Source of the DNA: Ypsolopha sequella | Lineage: Eukaryota; Arthropoda; Insecta; Lepidoptera; Ypsolophidae | Direction of reading: 5' to 3' | DNA length: 64,000 bases | NCBI GenBank assembly: GCA_934047225.1 | Contig: OW203989.1 | Coordinates: 16,281,977-16,345,976 of the forward strand | Shown: in pieces, positions 50,501 to 61,235 of the stretch | Layout of the letters: each line of letters opens with the position of its first letter | Position numbering within the stretch: position 1 is the first letter of the stretch | Position numbers and translations under genes: made by a program | The notes under the pieces: generated by a model | The model's database searches: none | What the model saw: only the letters and a program-made list of their open reading frames with translations | Told to the model about the DNA's origin: nothing

Positions 50501-53500
50501 TTATTATTTCGCAGGGGAAGGAATAGGGACGTTTCCATTTTTCCCGAAAGCCTTTGTATACACCCGGGGTCCTTAGTGGATGGAATAAAATCCCTCGGTT
50601 TTGTGTGCACTATAAATGTTTAATAATGCTTTACATCGATAATTACTGTTAATTTTATTTACTTTAATAGAAGCAATACACTGATAAGGTCAGGGTTTTT
50701 ATTTGAATTAATTGTGAATTTATTTACTATTGTCAGATATAGCTCTGTACACGTTACTTGAAGCAAGCAGAACGGGAGAACATTAGACGTAGGGTTCCGT
50801 CAGTAATGGCAACTTGTACAAAAGTTACACAAAAGTGTTGCTATCCTAATTTATGTCGGTTCTGTTCCGAACAGCCTTTTTATTACAATAAAGTAAGAAA
50901 GTGACTCACATGCACAGTAAGGTAGTTGTTGAACCCGGGCCCGGCCGGGTCGGCGCTGGTCTCTCGCTGCAGGGACGAGCAGGAGCGTGACTTGGTCAGC
51001 TGCGGCGATGACTCCTGCAGTTCCTTCTGCATCTCCTTGCGAGCCAGCCGCGGGGTCAAAGTGCTCTTCAGGATGTATTTACTGTTCACCTTTTTCAAGT
51101 TTACTATCTTCCTGGAAGGTGAATTAAGGGTTTAGAGGGTTTCGTGGATGAAAAGGTTACTCAAAATAGTATTATTAGGTTATGGGCCCAGCGCAAGACT
51201 TTGCAAAGGCATCTTTTATTATTTGAACAGTTTTGTTTCGGAACACAGACAAGTCAACAGCTTCGTTCGCGTAATATGTCGTGTAGTCATTGAAATAACT
51301 GATAAATAGAAGTAGAAAAGACAACTACGATAAATATCGTCTCGCCATCTCGAGGAGGTTTCAATATGTTTCGAGTATCTACGACACTGGTTTGAACAAC
51401 GAGATAATTCAACGCTTTTGAATTCTGTATTTCAGTCTTCTATTTCAATAGGTTCTTACTTTCTTCGCCAAATAGTGTTCACGAAAGCGAACTCGACGAG
51501 CGCGGAGAAGATGAAGCCAGTACACGCGAGGAACCAGATCTCACTCGCCTTGATGTAGGACACCTTCGGTAAGGTCTTCGCTTGAGACGACGCTAGGGTG
51601 ATGAACGACAACATCGTACTAGTACCTGGAAATCAGAGATATTTTCCAAATGTGACGTCATGATTGCCTATGTGTTTATGATATAGATAAATCGTATTAG
51701 TATTATATCTGCAGTCAAAACACGCGTATGATGTGAATAGTCAAGTTTGATAAAGCTAGCCAAAGCATCGTACATGCACTTGCCATCTAAAGATCTTGAT
51801 TTATTTTTCCTTTTTTTTTTGCCTGGAGTCAGTGAAATATTTTAATTAACATCTTCCCTTGAAAATGGAGTAAAATCCGAAACCGGTTGGGAGAAAACAT
51901 AAATAAAGTGAATCTGTAATGTACAAGTGCTTTTAACTAAAGTGTGTTTCAAGTTTCACCATGTGCCGACAATCGCAAGTATAAATTTCCTTTTTTCATT
52001 TAAAAATAATTAGTTCACGCTTGGTTACTACTACTGCGCCTGATGGAAAGCGTCTATTAGACCTGGGTTAAAGGGACAAACCGTACGATCATCATGGAGG
52101 GTATGAAGTAGTCCATCAAGTAGTAGCCCACCTCGCGGCCCAGCTTAAACGTGAACTTGAGGGCGCTGTAATTGTTACCTAACGTGATCCTTGGGGCGGC
52201 GGCGTCGGCCTGCAGCCAGAAGGTGACCCAGGACATCGCGACGATCATCATGGAGGGTATGAAGTAGTCCATCAAGTAGTAGCCCACCTCGCGGCCCAGC
52301 TTGAACGTGAACTTGAGGGCGCTGTAATTGTTACCTAACGTGATCCTTGGGGCGGCGGCGTCGGCCTGCAGCCAGAAGGTGACCCAGGACATCGCGACGA
52401 TCATCATGGAGGGTATGAAGTAGTCCATCAAGTAGTAGCCCACCTCGCAGCCTAGGTTGAACGTTAACTTGATGGCGCTGTAATTGTTACCTAACGTAAT
52501 CCTCGGAGCGGCGGCGTCGGCCTGCAGCCAGAAGGTGACCCAGGACATCGCGACGATCATCATGGAGAGTATGAAGTAGTCCATCAAGTAGTAGCCCACC
52601 TCGCAGCCTAGGTTGAACGTTAACTTGATGGCGCTGTAATTGTTACCTAACGTAATCCTCGGAGCGGCGGCGTCGGCCTGCAGCCAGAAGGTGACCCAGG
52701 ACATCGCGACGATCATCATGGAGGGTATGAAGTAGTCCATCAAGTAGTAGCCCACCTCGCGGCCCAGCTTGAACGTGAACTTGAGGGCGCTGTAATTGCC
52801 AGCTGGAACATGACCAATTCGGTTGTTTTTAAAACTTTGAGGTGCTATTTTAGTTTGCTTTTTGGAACAAATGTACCAATTTTGGCATATATAATTTCAA
52901 TAAAAAACAAAAAACGTTCTGAGCGCTGTAATAATAATTTTTAGTATTTACAGGAAGTGACGTAATCTTATTAGGTTAAATGGTCGGATCCTTTGTCAGA
53001 CTTTAGGATGCGTTCAAGAAAAGAAATATTTCTATAGAAATGTGTGGTGATGACGTCACCGAAGGTCAAATGAAAGACATCGCTTTTTTTTGCAATACAG
53101 GATATGCACGCTTATTTTAAAATCCGTCTACTGCTATTCCTCGAAACGGTTTTCGAATCGTAAGTATTGGCGAGGAATAGAAGAGGCATATTACATTCAC
53201 GGCAAGGTTATGCTTTCCTAAGAGCGTGGACAAGTTCGCTGAGTCATTTTGATCTTGTCTCTTGCCATGGAACGCTACTTCAAATTCAAATAGTTTATTT
53301 TGTAAAGTAGGTATAAATAATACACTTTTTACGAGTCAAATTAAATCTTATAAAAATATACATAATTATGTAATAAAATAATAAATGTACATGAACTAAA
53401 TTAAAGGATTATTTAATTTATGTAGCAGTATATATTATGATTAATAGTACATTACGATACGAGAGCGATGAAACGTTTTCTGACGAGTGCGAGTTTGCGG

Positions 53501-56500
53501 CACGAGCCGAAGGCGAGTGCTGCAATCACACGAGTCGAGAAAAAGTTTCTCGCACGAGTTTCGTATAATTTTTTATAGCACAAGTGCGGAAAATGCCGAC
53601 TTTACGCACGCGCAGCGTGCGTAAAGTGGTCATTTTACGCACGGTGTGCTATAAAATCTATAATTATACAAGGGTGAAATCTAATCAACCGCCCGAACGA
53701 ACCCATACCGGAGATCCGGCCAGCTACCAGGAACAAGGTTCAATGATCATCAACCGTGCCCCCAGCTCAAATCCAGGCGGCCGACCAAATCCCCACCTTT
53801 ATACTACATACTAATAGGTTACATAGATAAATACATGCCAACCTCCGCCCATGCGATTAGTCTTGCTAAGCAAGCAAGAAGAGCAAGAAAGTTAGCAAGA
53901 TCATGTCTTTTTTTAACATATCAGTTACATACTAAAACTTATACTATACAAATTACTTATATCTACTAAAAGCAGGAAGGGCCGTGTAAAAGGTAACTGC
54001 AATAGTATTCAATCCAACCACGATATCAACTGTGATCTATTGTGTAAGTGATTATGAGATCATAGAAGGATAAGAACACCCTTACCTCCCCCGAGTCTCA
54101 TATTGATGATATCACCGCGCACGACCGACTCGTTTGTCCAAAAGTCCAGCAGAGAATACTCGGTCAAGTGAAGCTCCGACGAGAGCCGCACCGGGTTCTC
54201 GTACTCCCATCGTATCCGCAGACTTGAAGCGTTGTACTTCCCTGAAAGATAACATTTCATACAACTTATGTAACAATCATTATGGTATAAAGCATTCCCT
54301 GACAGAAAATATTGTACAACTTATGTAAGGAAATTCAGTTCCTTGGCAAAATTTTCATGTTATTTATCTAAAAAGGAAAACTCGCGGTTGAATCAGCAGG
54401 AAAACCTCAAATCAATCAGTACATGTGATTCATTTTCTTACTTCATGATAATTTAAAAACCGGCCAAGTGCGAGTCGAGCTCGCGTACGAAGGGTTCCGT
54501 ACCATTATCTATAAAAACGGCAAAAAAAAACATGTCTGTTGTATGGGAGCCCCCTTAAATATTTATTTTATTCTGTTTTTTAGTATTTGTTGTTATAGCG
54601 GCAACAGAAATACATCATCTGTGAAAATTTCAACTGTCTAACTATCACGGTTTATGAGATACAGCCTGGTGACAGACGGACAGACGGACAGACAGACTGA
54701 CAGACAGACGGACAGCGGAGTCTTAGTAATAGGGTCCCGTTGGTTACCCTTTGGGTACGGAACCCTAAAAAGGGTATTCAATAATAGACTACGAGCGCAC
54801 CGTAGGTAACGTTACGTCAGCGTGTAACAAATGGCAAATACATAGTGCTGTAGAAAAAAAAAATCATCAAATTAAACAGGATTTACTGGGCGCAAGCTGG
54901 AGCGTTTTGTAATGTCAACAAAAACATTATAATTTTTCTGATAAAAAAATTACCCGTGAACAAGTAAAAAGTAGAGCCCTACTATGTTCGATAGAGCGTA
55001 TCAAAAGGTGCTTAAAAATGAGATTTGCGCGTTCTGTCGGAGTACGGAAATCGTGCAAAAACAGCATTCGGCATTATCACTTTAGATGATAGTTATTTAC
55101 TATCATTTCTTAACGAAGTAAATACCATATGCTACTCCACAAAATGAAGAATAATCTCATTAAAAACAATTGCTGTAAATTTTTATAGTAACTTCAGAAA
55201 AAATCAGGAACTTCAAGAAAATCTCTCGAATAGCATTATCGTATCATGACTATTGTTATTTAATTAGAGACATAACAATGACACGACATACTTCAGAATC
55301 GTGATAAAACATCAAACAATATTATAAAAAACAGTTTTCAGATACGATTTATAGTTTTTCACACTATACGCAAAATTTTTGCAAAAAAAGTCCAAATAAC
55401 TGAAGTTTTACATGCGCGGCTGTTGATTATTACAAAATAAAAACATTCGAGCAGAGGGCCTATTACGTATCTTTAGTTGCCGTTTGAACTGGGTGCCTAT
55501 CATCAAAAACATACATATACTATCGAATTCCGATTGTCTAAGGATATGTTCGCACTTGAAGTGACGACACAGTTCGTAAATAGTTCAATAACCACTAATA
55601 GCAATTTTGAAAGTTCCGTTTTTAGCTATGTTTTTGATGATAGGCACCTAGTCCAGTTGGCAATTAAAGATACAGAATAGGGGGGCAGGACTAATTTCCA
55701 CGGAGCGCCGACCCGTAACGTGAGTCAGCCTGATTTAATCGAAGATCAAATTTCTTTGCAAAAATCAATTAAGCATTGATTTTTTTAGACACGATTAATT
55801 GATCTTCGGTTAAATTGATCCCTAGCATAAGTATGAGCACTAAACCCGACTACATGTTACTTGTTGAGGTACTTTTTTATCAGAAAAATTGCGATGTTTT
55901 TGTTGACTGTACAAAACGCTCCAGCTTGCGCCTGACCTACCCTGTTTATTTTGATGTAGTTTTATTCTATTCACCACTACGTATTTGCCGTATATTGTTA
56001 CTCAATTATTTATGCTGCACCCATAGTCTATAATTAATAATAATTATAATTAAAACCTGGCCAAATATCATGTGAGTGTTGTTTTTTCGGCTGGCATTAA
56101 AACTACTTACAACTTTCAAGATTCATCGAGCAAATCTGTTCATCAAAAGGGAACTTTTGCAAATTCATCCAGCAGTACAGCACCGCTTGCATACGTCGAC
56201 TAAAGACCACCTCCCCGTCGGGAGCTATAGAGATCAGCACATCCTTGCTGTCTGTGCCCATTACACTGGAAGACTGCTCGTTGGACATGTAAAGATGAGG
56301 AACCCATATCTTCTGCCGAAGATCGTTTTCACCGATTATTTTTGTGCGATGCGGGGACAGCAACTTATATGCCAGTCGCTCATCTGTCCATCGAAGTTGT
56401 AGCAGGAAGTGAAGTTTGAAGTTCTGGAAACCAGAAGAAATTATTTTTCACCCCCGAACAAAAAGGGAGGGGTTATTGTATTTTTCTTTTCTGTCTAATG

Positions 56501-59500
56501 TGATGTTGTGTTTTTTATTTTTATTTTTATGGAACCCAGTTCTGAAATAAACGATTTTAATTTTTTTTTAATTTTTATTTTTATGCGTTTCGCGTGTACT
56601 TTTGTATGTGTCTCGTATGTTTTGACGAGAAACTATATCCTAAATCAACAATCCAATTAGAGAGCAAGTGCTTATCCAAGATGGTTCGTAAATATGTACA
56701 GGTGGCGATTTGGTAGCGCATCTTTCGTTATTATATAACATAATAGTGATATAATGTTATGGCTAATGTAAGCTAATAAGGATTGTAAAAAATCGTCTTT
56801 TTGTTATTAAACAAAACTGAATACATAAATCTAAAATTGCGCAATAACTACCCAACAAAATCCCATGTTTTGTGTACGTTGCCATCGCAGTTACCATTGG
56901 TTTCTGTAAATGGTCCTGGGGCAATGTAAATTAAAAACCGTCCCTGGGATTTCGAATGAAGCAAGTATATGATTGGTGACAATGGATAGGTAATGAGCTA
57001 TAGGATCGTGTACTTACTACCGGGTGTTTTGTCTCATGATTAGTCTTTTCTTTATGAAACTTTTTTTTTCTGAAATCTATCGTGTGGGTGTCAAATGAAA
57101 GGGCATTAGGAGCTGATTCTAAAAATACACATTACATTTACGCCCCTCGTTTTCTAAAAAAACAACAAACATTTTTAAAACACACAAAGTTCGGGCTCAT
57201 CCATGTAGGAAATGGCTAAAGAAATTTTTGTGAAACAAACGTCAACTTACTCGTTATATCATCAAGACTAACGTAAATAACTTAAAAAAATATATATTCA
57301 ATTTTCCTTTCACGAAGTTTAACATACAGAATACAGTTGTGTACGGTACAAGGACCAAGGACCCGGCCATTGAACCTATCATGATGACGTCAATTCCTGT
57401 AAATACTTGTAAAAAAGGTTTCAAATAAAGTAATATTTATTTCATTCCTAAATTGATCTACCTATTTATTCCAAAAAGTACCACCATAGAATGGAACTGG
57501 TAGAAATATATCAGCCACGTACGTGCCGGATTAGACCATGCACCCGGCTCCAAAAATAGGAACCTGGTAATACATAGTTGTTTTGGAACCGGTTGGGTGT
57601 TCTATGCCGGAAGTCATATATATAGCATCAACAATTTCCACTGGTTAAGGGGCAGGTGGTCGCGACCTTGAGTTGACCTGTGTCAATATAAATATCGACA
57701 GAAACTATATTGAAATAACGTTCACATTGGCGCGCATTGCATTACGATGTCGATGGCTGTCCGGATAGCGCAAAATAGAAAAAAAAATAACTTTTCACAT
57801 GGACGCGATGGACGGTTTTTTTTTTATAAATAATTTTTCTAAACAATATTTTCCTTGTAATTTAGTGCAAGAACCATACAAATAGTTAGTGGTTTCAAAG
57901 AAGTAACCAATTTTACTTAATTTTAGTCTAAAAACAGTGCCAGTAAATGTAGTAAAATTATATTTTTTTCAATCAGATTTTTAAAATCTATAATATAATA
58001 TCTATATTGTATTTTTAGGATAATATTTTTTATTTTTCTTACTTTTGTTTTTTTACAAAATTTCAAATTTTCAATTTTTTTTTTTACTTCGCGAAATGTA
58101 GGCAAGTTAATGCTATTTTTGTTCCAAATTTCATGTCTTATCTTTTATGGTGCTTAAGTTATGTATGAGGCTGTGACATACGGACGGACGGACGGACAGA
58201 CGGACAGACGGACAACAAAGTCTCACCTCTTAGGTACTACGGAACCCTAAAAACTAAAAAACCTCGTTGATTTCTGAAGAGTTAGATTTTTGGCTGTACT
58301 CTAGTTACATAATGCAATTTAGTTTTTTTGACCCGCGTTGTCATCTTCGCTGGAATGGCCCTTTAGGTATAACACGGCCGCTATAGGAATGGGAATGGAA
58401 AGTACAGTTTGCATAGTACTAATTTATTAATTACCTTGTTACTTATACCTATCGAGAAAAATAATGTTTTTTTTTTGCGTTATATTATAAGTCTACAACG
58501 ATACTTTAATAGCTTTCTAACTAATAATGTAGCTTCTTTAGAATACGAAATGATCCCTATTCAATCAGAACTATTTCCCAAATCTATTAGTTTCATAAAA
58601 AATAAATCTTTCAATTTTACAAGCATGACAATTCTTCATTATTTGGCATTTTATCGTGCAGAAACTATAGGTTTCCTGAAAAAATATTTTCTATGTAAAA
58701 AAATCGAGATACAGAAACAATCTTTATGTTTTTTTGGTTTCCGTAGGCTTTTTTTTTTACTGTTGGTAATGGAATACTATATTTCTCTAACGCAATACAG
58801 ACGTGTTTTCAATCAATGTGCGAGACTGACTAATTGACAGGCCATCCATTGTGTGAACAAGCAAGCTACGGTGCGCCACGATTTCTTTGAAGTGTGTCGT
58901 GGCGTTCGCTACTGTGACCATTGCTCATAGGGGTAAGCCATTGCTGGCCATTGAATGTCAGGATGAGGAGCCCCTGCACGCAGTGGCGATGGCCCCTCGT
59001 GGGCGATCATTGCCCATTGTATACTTTAGGCCTTATAGTCACACATAAATTGTATCATGTAGCTTAGTCAATTTTCTGATTGCTCCGAATCACGCATAGT
59101 AATAACGTTAGGTCGTAGAGTATTGCCACAATTCTGTGGTATTGCCACAGATAATGGTAGGTATTCGTTCCTTAGTGAGAATTAATCCGGCGTTGCGTGC
59201 AATATCGTCTATGAAAAATTGCAACGGCTGTGTTAGAAGTTCCTATCATTAGTTATACTTACTTATAATAACTTCTAACAATAAGAAACTTTAATAACTT
59301 TTAATTAGATATATTATCTGCAATGATTTAACTAGGAGATACCAAAATTAATGAAACAATAGAAATGTCTATAAAACCCGTAGAGAAATATATAATAGGG
59401 TTACCAGATCCAATAATATTTATTCCTGATTAGTAATTTAATATAAGTAGGTAATTACTAAAATGGTAATTTTTCTGTAATTTTTGTAATGTTCTTTGTG

Positions 59501-60072
59501 CGGAGGCAGCAATATAACTCAATAAATAAGATGACTTTGATTGATATAGCCAAATTTATACTGGTGAATAGGTAAGTGACCATTTACGAGGTGCAATGAC
59601 CCTTTCTGTGAAACTTGCAAAATGAAATGTAGGTTTCATACTCTAGTTGACTCTGTATTGGCACACAGTCGGTGAGTATAAAATATACAATTTGTGTCAG
59701 CGATGATGAGAACTCAACAAATCAAGAATTTCTCTTGAAAAATAAATTGACAAAATTCCAGAGATGTTAGGAAAATACCTGACGTCTGGTAATCCTTAGA
59801 GAAACAAAAACAGTCCCGTGATAAATTGAAATTCTCCATTATCCGCTGCGGCACACCCTATCACCTAGTGGAAGATATTTACCAAGTCGTGAGCCTCAGC
59901 CGGCTGTATGAAGTAGACGTACGCGCTAGCATGGACCTCGACCACTCCTCCAGTCAGGTAGGTGGGCAGCAGGAGTCGATCGTACCGACACTCGTGCGCC
60001 AGCCGGGACAAGAACTCCGATTGTGTCAAACCATCCCCATTCTCCGCTGCGGGACACTCTATCACCTTTGAG
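47303..60072 (-). CDS. Cys-loop ligand-gated ion channel subunit, anion-channel type (3' part, 7 exons)
   Basis: Minus-strand exons in transcription order: 60072-59883, 56423-56111, 54241-54086, 52802-52647, 51625-51460, 51111-50910, 47548-47303. Phases agree at every junction and the reading ends in TGA (475 residues visible). Features in order: N-terminal beta strands (YVYFIQPAEAHDL), FLLQLRWTDERLAY, the 13-residue Cys-loop (YCWMNLQKFPFDEQIC), WEYENPVRL, TM1 (GYYLMDYFIPSMMIVAMSWV), TM2 (PRITLGTSTMLSFITLASS), TM3 (WFLACTGFIFSALVEFAFVN), a Lys/Ser-rich cytoplasmic loop, and TM4 (RVCFPLAFVFFNIIYWTFVY). The basic residue at the TM1-TM2 turn and the general pattern fit insect GABA/glycine-receptor-like chloride channels, possibly the pHCl-2/CG7589 group; ligand and exact subfamily are not determined. 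Signal peptide and the first exon(s) were not found. The TM1 exon heads a tandem array. Confidence 0.93.
47549..50909 (-). other. Channel intron between exons 6 and 7
   Basis: 3.4 kb with two nested repeats (48,610-49,735). The stretch 47,780-48,200 contains complementary words 'catgcctgaacctggaattg' and 'cccggttcaggcaggtg', suggesting a degenerate inverted repeat. No exon seen. Confidence 0.6.
48610..49735. mobile_element. Foldback element with a nested second repeat
   Basis: Outer arms 'cgtcagtcgcttagcgcaaagtgcataact' and 'agttatgcactttgtgctaagcgactgg' are complementary. The block 48,722-49,165 inside is a second copy of the 20,640-21,090 repeat. The inner part 49,215-49,380 matches the core of the 35.5-36.1 kb MITE. 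Confidence 0.75.
50910..51111 (-). CDS. Channel exon 6: TM3-TM4 cytoplasmic loop
   Basis: The acceptor (minus) is caccttccag and the donor GCAT|GTGAGT. It encodes a basic, Ser-rich loop (KIVNLKKVNSKYILKSTLTP, then LTKSRSCSSLQRET and FNNYLTVH), typical of the variable intracellular loop. Phase 1 in, codon boundary out. Confidence 0.9.
51460..51625 (-). CDS. Channel exon 5: TM2-TM3
   Basis: The acceptor (minus) is tttccag and the donor GAAGAAA|GTAAGA. It encodes TSTMLSFITLASSQAKTLPK, then VSYIKASEIWFLACTGFIFS and ALVEFAFVNTIWRRK. These are pore-lining TM2, the TM2-TM3 linker and TM3, as in insect chloride channels. Confidence 0.94.
52085..52646 (-). repeat. 156-bp tandem array of channel exon 4 (three full copies plus one truncated)
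   Basis: The word GATCATCATGG recurs at 52087, 52243, 52399, 52555 and 52711, spaced exactly 156 bp. Read on the minus strand, each extra copy starts GTAACAATTACAG where the true exon starts CTGGCAATTACAG, and it joins the preceding copy's TTAG with no intron. All junctions stay in frame. Copies differ: copies 2 and 3 read AIKLTFNLGCEV where the others read ALKFTFKLGREV, and one has ILSMM for IPSMM. The last copy stops after PSMMIV and runs into unrelated sequence with a stop. Confidence 0.95.
52647..52802 (-). CDS. Channel exon 4: TM1 and start of TM2 (functional copy)
   Basis: The acceptor (minus) is catgttccag; the exon begins AGNYSALKFTFKLGREVGYY and ends APRITLG with TTAG|GTAACA as donor. 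Joined to exon 5 it gives PRITLGTSTMLSF. It is 156 nt, and the tandem copies that follow have the same 156-nt period. This copy is chosen because it alone has a normal acceptor and the Ala-Gly start that fits exon 3 phase. Confidence 0.9.
52803..54085 (-). other. Channel intron between exons 3 and 4
   Basis: Contains a 'cgagtgcgagtttgcggcacgagcc' repeat at 53,460-53,570 and a small hairpin of 'ttacgcacgcgcagcgtgcgtaa' at about 53,603-53,625. No exon seen. Confidence 0.6.
54086..54241 (-). CDS. Channel exon 3: end of extracellular domain
   Basis: The acceptor (minus) is ttatctttcag and the donor GGAG|GTAAGG. It completes LESW and continues KYNASSLRIRWEYENPVRLS, then LTEYSLLDFWTNESVVRGDI. No second cysteine pair of the GluCl/GlyR loop C type is visible here. 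Confidence 0.92.
54462..54775 (-). mobile_element. GGGTTCCGTACC-family repeat, full copy
   Basis: From 'ggccaagtgcgagtcgagctcgcg' through 'gggagcccccttaaatattt', 'gcggcaacagaaatacatca' and a gacagacgga tract to 'gggtacggaaccctaaaa'. Reverse complement of 19,452-19,708 with few differences. Confidence 0.8.
55459..55683. mobile_element. Foldback element, copy 3 (conserved core, arms of copy 1 type)
   Basis: Arms 'cctattacgtatctttagttgcc...ggtgcctatcatcaaaaacat' and complementary 'atgtttttgatgataggcacc...ggcaattaaagatacagaatagg'; core TATCGAATTCCGATTGTCTA as in the other two copies. Confidence 0.82.
56111..56423 (-). CDS. Channel exon 2: ligand-binding loops and Cys-loop
   Basis: The acceptor (minus) is ggtttccag and the donor AGTT|GTAAGT; 313 nt. 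It begins NFKLHFLLQLRWTDERLAYK and continues through KIWVPHLYMSNEQSSSVMGT, ISIAPDGEVVFSRR and the Cys-loop YCWMNLQKFPFDEQIC. The signature has two cysteines 13 residues apart with the central FPFD typical of pentameric channels. Confidence 0.95.
56424..59882 (-). other. Channel intron between exons 1 and 2
   Basis: 3.5 kb. Contains a GGGTTCCGTACC-family end (58,145-58,250, with a gacggacggacagacgg tract), a long AT-rich stretch with non-specific open frames (57,900-58,840) and no recognisable exon. Confidence 0.6.
59883..60072 (-). CDS. Channel exon 1 (of those visible): N-terminal ligand-binding domain
   Basis: The acceptor (minus) is ttttgttacag and the donor CTTG|GTAAAT. It encodes LTQSEFLSRLAHECRYDRLL, then PTYLTGGVVEVHASAYVYFI and QPAEAHDL. 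This matches the beta-strand 1 region of Cys-loop channels (V.V..YVYF...EAHDL). It enters with one base of a split codon, so at least one exon lies upstream. Confidence 0.9.
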
Positions 60073-60100
60073 CTGTAACAAAAGATAAATATACTTATGA

Positions 60101-60532
60101 AGAGGCTATGCGAATTTTATTTTTGTCACTGTCACTCCAAGCGAAAAATCGCGCAGTGCGAGAGGGGTGGATTCAGGGCAAAAGGGAAAAAAGTTGATTC
60201 TATATTTTTATTAAAAAAACTAAAATAGCCAGCAAAATTTAAAATATCAAATCTCTAGATATTGTTGAAACACACCTAATAAAATATGTTTGAATTCTGT
60301 ATATGGTTCCTATTCGTCAAACGAGGAGAAAAAGTGTGTTTGAAGACCTCATTTCAACAATTATTTCTATCGAGGAAAATTTATCCAAACATGTTTTCCA
60401 ATTTCAAAACCCTAGATTATATAGTCAAAATGCATATACCAGAAATTTATTAAAATTTTCTGTGTATTTCATGAAATACACAGAAAAGAAACACCCGTAT
60501 TTTTTTCGCATATCACCTTAAAAGTATAGAAC
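60101..60532 (+). mobile_element. Dispersed repeat 'agaggctatgcga', uninterrupted copy
   Basis: Co-linear with 3,885-4,625 but without the two insertions seen there; serves as the empty-site reference. 'ccctagattatatagtcaaaatg' marks the site of the MITE in the other copy, and 'atttcatgaaatacacagaaaag' the site of the second insertion. Confidence 0.8.
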
Positions 60533-60973
60533 TTTTATATCCTCAAAAAAACTAATAAGTATCTCAGCAGAGTAGATATGGCATGTACATATTTGGAGAT
60601 TAAAACCACGTGATCTTTAATTAGTAGCGTACGGCCTGAAACAATCTTCAAATAGCCATAACTTGTAAACGCAACGCTTCAGGGACATCGAAACAGATAA
60701 CTTCGTGTATGTAAATCTTGTGATAGAGATAAGCTGCGGTTCTTCTTTATTTTGCGCTCCGATAGCGGCTGTAAATTCTTTTATCCGACCGCGGTGCGGC
60801 GGGCGTCAGGTAAATATGTACAATATGTACAGGCACTGTTTTCAATAAAAACGTGCTATATTTGCTGTCAGGCTCAATTTAGGTCGTTGTAACACGTAAA
60901 TTAATGGTTGAAAACAAAGTAAACCGTAAAGCTTCATTGGTATTTTTCTTCGTGACACCAAAATACGTGTATA

Positions 60974-61235
60974 CAACGTGTAACAGAAAGGTGTAACCAT
61001 ATTTGAAGAGCTAATTCAGTCAATGGTATAGAACAACTTTTATTATGGAGCCAAACCAGAAATCTCAAAAAAAAATCTGCCCTTCCATACATTTCGGGCT
61101 AGCGGCATTGCATTTTTCTATGAAACAGTAAACATTTGTTTTCTAGATACAGGTTTTGTTCCATAGTAAAAGTTGTTCTATACCATTGACTGAAAAAGCT
61201 CTTCAAATATGGTTACACGTTTCTGTCACACGTTG
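60974..61235. mobile_element. CAACGTGTAACAG MITE, copy 4
   Basis: 262 bp between TA dinucleotides; TIRs CAACGTGTAACAGAAAGGTG and ACGTTTCTGTCACACGTTG; same loop orientation as copy 3. Confidence 0.88.

Larger units (their letters stand above)
54242..56110 (-). other. Channel intron between exons 2 and 3
   Basis: Carries a full GGGTTCCGTACC-family repeat and a foldback element; otherwise AT-rich. Confidence 0.6.

Noticed and set aside
52057..52755. A 232-residue minus-strand protein made of repeated TM1 segments
   Set aside because: It is a by-product of the exon-length in-frame duplication. It lacks the rest of a channel, and the last copy ends in unrelated sequence. The single spliced exon explains the gene.
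58409..58837. A 142-residue open frame on the plus strand
   Set aside because: Very AT-rich, Phe/Leu/Ile-rich by composition, inside a channel intron, with no recognisable motif; expected by chance in such DNA.
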